From: JANWXD01 sp037446115
GTDB taxonomy: Bacteria; Acidobacteriota; Terriglobia; Bryobacterales; Bryobacteraceae
Direction: 5' to 3'
Length of the DNA stretch: 64,000 bases
NCBI GenBank assembly: GCA_037446115.1
Contig: JBBIJF010000011.1
Location: forward strand, 1-64,000
The notes under the pieces: generated by a model
The model's input: the letters and a program-made list of their open reading frames with translations, nothing else
Told to the model about the DNA's origin: nothing
Database searches by the model: none
Position numbers and translations under genes: made by a program
Shown here: one piece after another, positions 61,560 through 64,000 of the stretch
Position numbering within the stretch: the stretch's first letter is position 1
Layout: every line of letters starts with the position of its first letter

Positions 61560-63566
61560 TTATGAGTTCGTGGTCTCGGTGACGATTTCCGAGAAGTCAG
61601 CGATCGTCGAAAACTCTTCGAGCAGCCCGTGCAGCAGGGCGAGCCGGTTCCGCCGCACGCCTTGGTCGGGCGCGTTCACGAGCACCTTGTCAAAAAACAG
61701 GTCCACGCGCGGCCGCAGGGAAGCGATTTTCTCCAGAGCGGCGCGGTACTGCTTTTCGCGGCGGCGTGCCTCGACCTCGCTGCGCAACCCGTCGAAGGCC
61801 TGATACAACTCTGCCTCGGGACCGGGCTCGAGCAGCGCCGGCTCGACGGCGGCGCCGCCCGTGTACTCCGCCTGCCGCAGAATGTTCCGGATTCGTTTGA
61901 AACTGGCCGCCAGCGGCTCGAAATTCGCGGTGGGACGCACCGCCTGGATCGCTTCCAGGCGGCTCTCTACATCGGGAAGATCGTCCCAACCTGCCGCCAG
62001 TACGGCGTTCACTTCATCGTAACGGAACCCCCGGACGTCGCGGAAATAATAGCGCACGCGCTCCAGGAAAAACTCGCGCAACTCCGGCAGGCCGCCGGTC
62101 AGCTCTGTAATGCGGAACGAGAGTTTGCCCTCCACCAGGATCTTGACCACGCCTTGCGCCGCCCGCCGGAGCGCGAACGGGTCACGGGAACCGCTGGGAA
62201 TCAGGCCCAGCCGGAAGCACCCGCGCAGCGTGTCGAGTTTGTCTGCAAGGGCCACCAGCCGGCCTTCCGGCGTCGAGGGGATCGCATCCTCCATGCTCTC
62301 CGGTTTGTAGTGTTCGTAGATGGCCCGCCAGACAGGCTCCGGCTCGCCCTGCTCCCTCGCATAAAGCCCGCCGATCACACCCTGAAGTTCTGTGAACTCC
62401 TTGACCATCTCCGTGGTCAGGTCGCACTTGGCCAGAAGCGCCGCGCGCTGCGCGTGCTCATTGCCGCCCAGTTCGCGAACCAGTTCCACCATGCGGCGGG
62501 TCTTGTCCAGGTAGGAACCGAGCTCCGCCTGAAACGTCACGTGCCGCAAGTCTTCCACGCGGTCCGCCAGTTTCTTTTTCTGATCGGTTTCCCAGAAAAA
62601 CCGCGCGTCATTGAACCGGGCGCGCAGCACGCGCTCATTGCCCGCCTTTACGAGCCCTTCCGGATCTCCGGTGGTGTTCATCACCGCAACGAAATACGGC
62701 GCCAGCCGGCCCTCGGCATCCTCGACAGAAAGGTACTTCTGGTGGTGGCGCATCACCGTGACCAGCACCTCGTGCGGAAGGCTGAGGTACCGGGGATCGA
62801 ACTGCCCGAGAAGAGCCGTGGGGTACTCCGTCAGGTAGACCAGGGTCTGAAGCAGGGCGGGGTCAGGCTTCACGCGTAGCCCTGTGCCTGCCAGCAGGCT
62901 TTCGATTTCTGCTCGAATCTTGTTTTCGCGCTCGGCCGAAGAAACCAGGACATAATTTGTCCGGAGGCGTTCTTCGTAGTTGCCGGCCGTGACCCGGATT
63001 TTCTTGCGGCCCAGTTGCCGGTGGCCGGCCGTGACGTTTCCCGAGGCGACGCCCGCGATTTCGAACGGCACGACCTTGCTGCCAAGCAGCGCTACGACCC
63101 ATCGGATCGGACGGATGAACCGTTCGCGCTCCTGGCGCCAGTACATGGTTTTCGGCCAGGAGATCTTCCAGATCAGGCCGGGCAACTCTCTGGCCAGGAT
63201 TTCCAGAGCGGGGCGGCCTTCCGTTCGCCTCCGATAGGCGAAGTATTCCCCCTTGGGGGCCTGCACGGTGACCAGATCGGAAACTGCCACGCCGAGTTTG
63301 CGCGCAAATCCTGCCGCAGCCTGCTCGCCGGCCGCCTTCGGCGGTCCGGTAATTGTTTCTTCGGTGTCCGGCTGGCGCGGCGCAAGGCCGTCGGCCCGCA
63401 GCACGAGGCGGCGAGGGGTTGCGTCTGCGTACGTGACGGAGCCACCGAGCGAGCTGGCACTCAACAACTGCTCAAAGAGCGTTCGGAGCTGTTCGAGAGC
63501 CCCAGGGATCATCCAGGCCGGGATTTCTTCGGTGCCGATTTCGAGCAGAAACCGCTGGGGCCTCAT
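61560..63566 (-). CDS. glyS: Glycyl-tRNA synthetase beta subunit
   Basis: 668 residues. N-terminal LLEIGTEEIPAWMIPGALEQ is the family signature. Further GlyS blocks are TPRRLVLRADGLAPRQ, WPKTMYWRQERERFIRPIRW, LPHEVLVTVMRHHQKYLSVE and the C-terminal anticodon-binding part with FFDKVLVNAPDQGVRRNRLA. It works as part of an alpha2beta2 enzyme that charges tRNA-Gly. It overlaps the alpha subunit gene by 4 bases. Confidence 0.97.
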   Translation of the reverse strand: MRPQRFLLEIGTEEIPAWMIPGALEQLRTLFEQLLSASSLGGSVTYADATPRRLVLRADGLAPRQPDTEETITGPPKAAGEQAAAGFARKLGVAVSDLVTVQAPKGEYFAYRRRTEGRPALEILARELPGLIWKISWPKTMYWRQERERFIRPIRWVVALLGSKVVPFEIAGVASGNVTAGHRQLGRKKIRVTAGNYEERLRTNYVLVSSAERENKIRAEIESLLAGTGLRVKPDPALLQTLVYLTEYPTALLGQFDPRYLSLPHEVLVTVMRHHQKYLSVEDAEGRLAPYFVAVMNTTGDPEGLVKAGNERVLRARFNDARFFWETDQKKKLADRVEDLRHVTFQAELGSYLDKTRRMVELVRELGGNEHAQRAALLAKCDLTTEMVKEFTELQGVIGGLYAREQGEPEPVWRAIYEHYKPESMEDAIPSTPEGRLVALADKLDTLRGCFRLGLIPSGSRDPFALRRAAQGVVKILVEGKLSFRITELTGGLPELREFFLERVRYYFRDVRGFRYDEVNAVLAAGWDDLPDVESRLEAIQAVRPTANFEPLAASFKRIRNILRQAEYTGGAAVEPALLEPGPEAELYQAFDGLRSEVEARRREKQYRAALEKIASLRPRVDLFFDKVLVNAPDQGVRRNRLALLHGLLEEFSTIADFSEIVTETTNS

Positions 63567-64000
63567 GCCGCCTCCCGGCCTTGCTGATCCAGCCAGGCCT
63601 CGGCTACGCCCACGGCCAGGCGCCGCACGCGGCCGATCACCGCCACCCGCTCCGTCACGCTGATGGCGCCGCGGGAATCCAGGAGGTTAAACAGATGGGA
63701 GCATTTCAGCACGTGGTCGTACGCCGCAAGCACCGGGAACCTTTGCTTGTCGGGGTAGTTCGGATAGCCGTCCAGCAACCGCCGGCACTCCTTTTCATGC
63801 AGCTCGAACAGTTGCCAGAGCGTCGGTACATCCGCCAGCTCGAAGTTGTAAACGGAGAACTGAATTTCGTCGGCCAGGCGCACATCGCCGTAGGTTACCG
63901 CCGGCGACCAGCGAATGTCGTACACACTTTCGGTACCCTGCAGGAAAGCAGCGAGCCGCTCGAGGCCATAGGTCAGTTCCGCCGGTACGAGCTCCAGATC
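63563..64000 (-). CDS. glyQ: Glycyl-tRNA synthetase alpha subunit (5' end outside window)
   Basis: The visible 145 residues are the C-terminal half, beginning DLELVPAELTYGLERLAAFL. It continues through YDIRWSPAVTYGDVRLADEI, the conserved WQLFELHEKECRRLLDG and YDHVLKCSHLFNLLDSRGAI to the end. This subunit holds the class II catalytic site. Translationally coupled to glyS by ATGA. Confidence 0.96.
   Translation of the reverse strand, partial: DLELVPAELTYGLERLAAFLQGTESVYDIRWSPAVTYGDVRLADEIQFSVYNFELADVPTLWQLFELHEKECRRLLDGYPNYPDKQRFPVLAAYDHVLKCSHLFNLLDSRGAISVTERVAVIGRVRRLAVGVAEAWLDQQGREAA

Overview
The window looks like chromosome of a high-GC Acidobacteriota member of the Bryobacter/Solibacter type. 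Evidence is the Oar-like TonB-dependent receptor with an N-terminal carboxypeptidase-regulatory domain, the paired DUF1593 secreted proteins, and the housekeeping block ruvB, folK, ppdK and glyQS. This placement is inferred from gene content only.

Region 1 (1-15,962): late genes of a lambda-type siphovirus prophage, all on the plus strand and in lambda order. They run capsid E, FII-like, Z-like, U-like, V-like tail tube, G with a -1 frameshift to GT, H tape measure, a membrane-anchored GH108 lysin, M-like, a fused L/J-like hub, then a large tail protein. Two toxin-antitoxin cassettes sit on the opposite strand inside this run (4,139-4,833 HigBA/Gp49-like; 12,646-13,169 BrnTA). Each has a promoter with its presumed operator packed into the -35/-10 spacer.

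Region 2 (about 16,000-38,200): accessory DNA between the late and early phage modules. It holds a frameshifted IS110 transposase and a five-gene minus-strand sugar operon (split transketolase, FGGY kinase, SorC regulator, fucose-isomerase-like enzyme). It also holds a secreted GH2 glycosidase broken by an amber codon and a frameshift, a TonB receptor, a DUF1593 / ureide-permease-like / DUF1593 / small secreted protein cluster, and an AbiEii remnant. The sugar operon, the GH2 gene and the receptor gene share a promoter layout with a repeated operator near GCATATTTATGC, so they appear to be one regulon for uptake, cleavage and catabolism of a plant-type glycoside.

Region 3 (38,294-48,854): early phage module. 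It contains two unknown proteins, a short CACTGACAT repeat array, an SNF2-type helicase, small conserved phage proteins, a VRR-NUC nuclease, a primase, a UvrD-like helicase and a tyrosine integrase.

Region 4 (49,299-52,995): a convergent PD-(D/E)XK nuclease / DNA methylase pair, likely restriction-modification. It is followed by tandem arm-site-like repeats and the 3' half of a tRNA-Pro gene, which marks the right attachment site.

Region 5 (52,996-64,000): core chromosome with tRNA-Arg, a DUF3179 protein, a DinB-like protein, a small exported protein, ruvB, folK, an MFS exporter, ppdK, glyS and glyQ (cut by the window end). The left end of the prophage lies outside the window.
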